Both the position numbers and the translations under genes were made by a program. Below are positions 62,742 through 64,000 of a stretch of DNA of 64,000 nucleotides, piece by piece (the stretch's first letter is position 1; each line of letters begins with the position of its first letter). Source of the DNA: Faecalibacterium prausnitzii (GTDB lineage Bacteria > Bacillota > Clostridia > Oscillospirales > Ruminococcaceae); NCBI GenBank assembly GCA_004558805.1, contig SFDE01000015.1:1-64000 (forward strand), given 5' to 3'. A model generated the notes under the pieces. That model saw only the letters and a list, made by a program, of their open reading frames with translations. It did no database searches and was not told the origin of the DNA.

Positions 62742-63983
62742 ATGAAAACACAGGCTTTAAAAGGTATGCGGGACCTGCTGCCCGCCGAGCAGACCCTGCG
62801 GGACCACATTCAGGGCAAGATCCTGGAGACCTACCGTGCCGCCGGCTTTGAGCGGATCTCCACCCCTATGCTGGAGGATATGGAGAATCTGGACAAGTCC
62901 GAGGGCGGCGACAACCTGAACCTGATCTTCAAGGTGCTGAAGCGGGGCGACAAACTCACCGCCGCCCTTGCCACCGGGGACCCCAAGCAGCTTTCCGACA
63001 TGGGTCTGCGCTACGACCTGACCCTGCCCCTTTCCCGGTACTACGCCGCCAACAAGGATAAGCTGCCCAGCCCCTTTAAGGTGATCCAGACCGACCGGGT
63101 GTTCCGTGCCGAGCGTCCTCAGAAGGGTCGCCTGCGGGAGTTCGTCCAGTGCGACATCGACATTCTGGGAGACTCCTCCCCCAACGCCGAGGTGGAACTC
63201 ATCGACGTCACCACCCGGGCACTGCTGAACATTGGCTTTACCGGCTTTACCGTCAACATCAACGACCGCCGCATCCTCCGGGGGATGCTGGAGAGCATGG
63301 GCTTTGCTCCCGACACTCTGGACTCTGTCTGCATCACCTTTGATAAGATGGACAAGATCGGTGCCGAGGGGGTCAAGGCAGAGCTTACCGAAAAGCAGCT
63401 GCCGGAAGCCGCCGTCAACGCCCTTGCAGACTTCATCGCCGCCGGTGCGGTGACCCTGGATGCCGTTGCCGCCCGCTGTGCCGACCCCGCCATTGCCGAC
63501 GACCTGAAGTACGTCCTTGCCACCGCCAGCGCCATTGCCGGCGGACGGTATCAGGTGGCATACTGCCCCAGTCTGGTGCGGGGTCAGGGCTATTACACCG
63601 GAATGGTGTTCGAGGTCACCTGCCCGCAGTTCAGCGGTGCCGTGGCAGGCGGCGGGCGCTACGACAACATGGTAGGCAAGTTCCTGGGCACCCAGGTGCC
63701 TGCAGTGGGCTTCTCCATCGGTTTTGAGCGGGTCTGCGGCATCCTGCTGGAGCAGGGCTACCAGATCCCCGGTGCAAAGCAGAAGATTGCCCTGCTCTAT
63801 GGCAAGGATGCAGACTTCACCGCCGTCCTCGCTAAGGCAGACGCCCTGCGCAGCAGCTACAACGTCACCGTGCTGCCCATGGGCAAAAAACTGGGCAAGC
63901 AGCTGGGTCAGCTGGAAGCCGCAGGCTTTGCCGGTGCCGCTTTTATGGACAAGGACAAGGTCAAGATCTTTGCTCAGCAGTAA
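62742..63983 (+). CDS. hisS: Histidyl-tRNA synthetase
   Basis: 413-aa class II synthetase charging tRNA-His. LKGMRDLLPAEQ opens it; motif 2 is FKVIQTDRVFRAERPQKGRLREFVQCDID in parts near residue 107-135; the His-specific segment GQGYYTGMVFEV near 280; motif 3 GFSIGFERV near 325. The C-terminal anticodon-binding domain starts about 345 and ends KVKIFAQQ. It is a little shorter than the average 420-430 aa form. GAGAGGAA lies 8 nt before the ATG. The window ends 17 bases after its stop, so its downstream partner (often aspS) cannot be seen. Confidence 0.95.
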   Translation: MKTQALKGMRDLLPAEQTLRDHIQGKILETYRAAGFERISTPMLEDMENLDKSEGGDNLNLIFKVLKRGDKLTAALATGDPKQLSDMGLRYDLTLPLSRYYAANKDKLPSPFKVIQTDRVFRAERPQKGRLREFVQCDIDILGDSSPNAEVELIDVTTRALLNIGFTGFTVNINDRRILRGMLESMGFAPDTLDSVCITFDKMDKIGAEGVKAELTEKQLPEAAVNALADFIAAGAVTLDAVAARCADPAIADDLKYVLATASAIAGGRYQVAYCPSLVRGQGYYTGMVFEVTCPQFSGAVAGGGRYDNMVGKFLGTQVPAVGFSIGFERVCGILLEQGYQIPGAKQKIALLYGKDADFTAVLAKADALRSSYNVTVLPMGKKLGKQLGQLEAAGFAGAAFMDKDKVKIFAQQ

Positions 63984-64000
63984 GATCCGTTGATCCTGTA

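Overview
The window looks like the chromosome of a gut Clostridia of the Faecalibacterium / Oscillospiraceae (Ruminococcaceae) type. The reasons are high-GC coding sequence rich in GCC/CTG/GGC codons, Gram-positive Shine-Dalgarno sites (AGGAGG), TTGACA-17-TATAAT promoters and strong intrinsic terminators, a Firmicutes-style gene set (Mini-RNase III, paired M16 peptidases, ObgE with L21/L27, UPF0735 ACT protein) and no outer-membrane genes. This assignment is inferred from gene content and not tested. There are no rRNA genes, phage, IS elements or CRISPR arrays.

Layout. 1-207: tail of an AT-rich membrane protein cut by the window edge. 0.3-2.5 kb: radical SAM protein and its TetR-type neighbour. 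2.8-5.7 kb: proline cluster proC-proB-proA, in which proC is broken. 6-10.5 kb: a methylglyoxal-synthase-like protein lacking its catalytic residues, an MFS permease, a PH-domain protein, a NdpA-like nucleoid protein and an AEC permease. 10.65-11.16 kb: five tRNA genes (Gly, Phe, Asp, Val, Gly) with a consensus promoter. 11.5-20.7 kb: Mrp Fe-S carrier, then ammonia assimilation (gdhA, gltB, gltD), each unit with its own promoter or terminator and gltB behind an apparent leader terminator. 20.8-22.5 kb: a membrane PASTA pseudokinase. 22.6-28.6 kb: oligopeptide ABC transporter (oppB-C-D-F-A order, minus strand). 28.9-36.2 kb: diguanylate cyclase, YebC, RsmF-type methyltransferase, a 58-aa disordered small protein, MrnC, ObgE, L27, L21. 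36.3-40.8 kb: Lgt, two M16 peptidases, a D,D-carboxypeptidase. 40.9-44.9 kb: lysC, thrB, hom and an ACT-domain protein, forming an aspartate-to-threonine operon. 45-50.7 kb: class A PBP, a BofC-C-like protein, a secreted C39-like protein, tRNA-Pro(GGG), ComFC. 50.7-56.7 kb: SLH-domain surface protein and a MacA/MacB-type efflux system. 56.9-61.1 kb: NusG-II protein, an FMN-binding fumarate-reductase-like lipoprotein, and the GGGtGRT / NifU-like pair. 61.3-64 kb: OFA-type MFS permease and hisS.

Most interesting points. (1) The GGGtGRT protein and its NifU-like partner form a compact two-gene operon of unknown function next to an extracellular-type flavoprotein; this is the best candidate for an undescribed system. 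(2) Three proteins appear to have kept a fold but lost catalysis: the MGS-like protein (three catalytic positions replaced), the PASTA kinase (HRD to HRG, DFG to GYG) and the second M16 peptidase (no HxxEH). (3) proC carries an in-gene deletion with a frameshift. (4) gltB has a terminator hairpin between its promoter and start codon.
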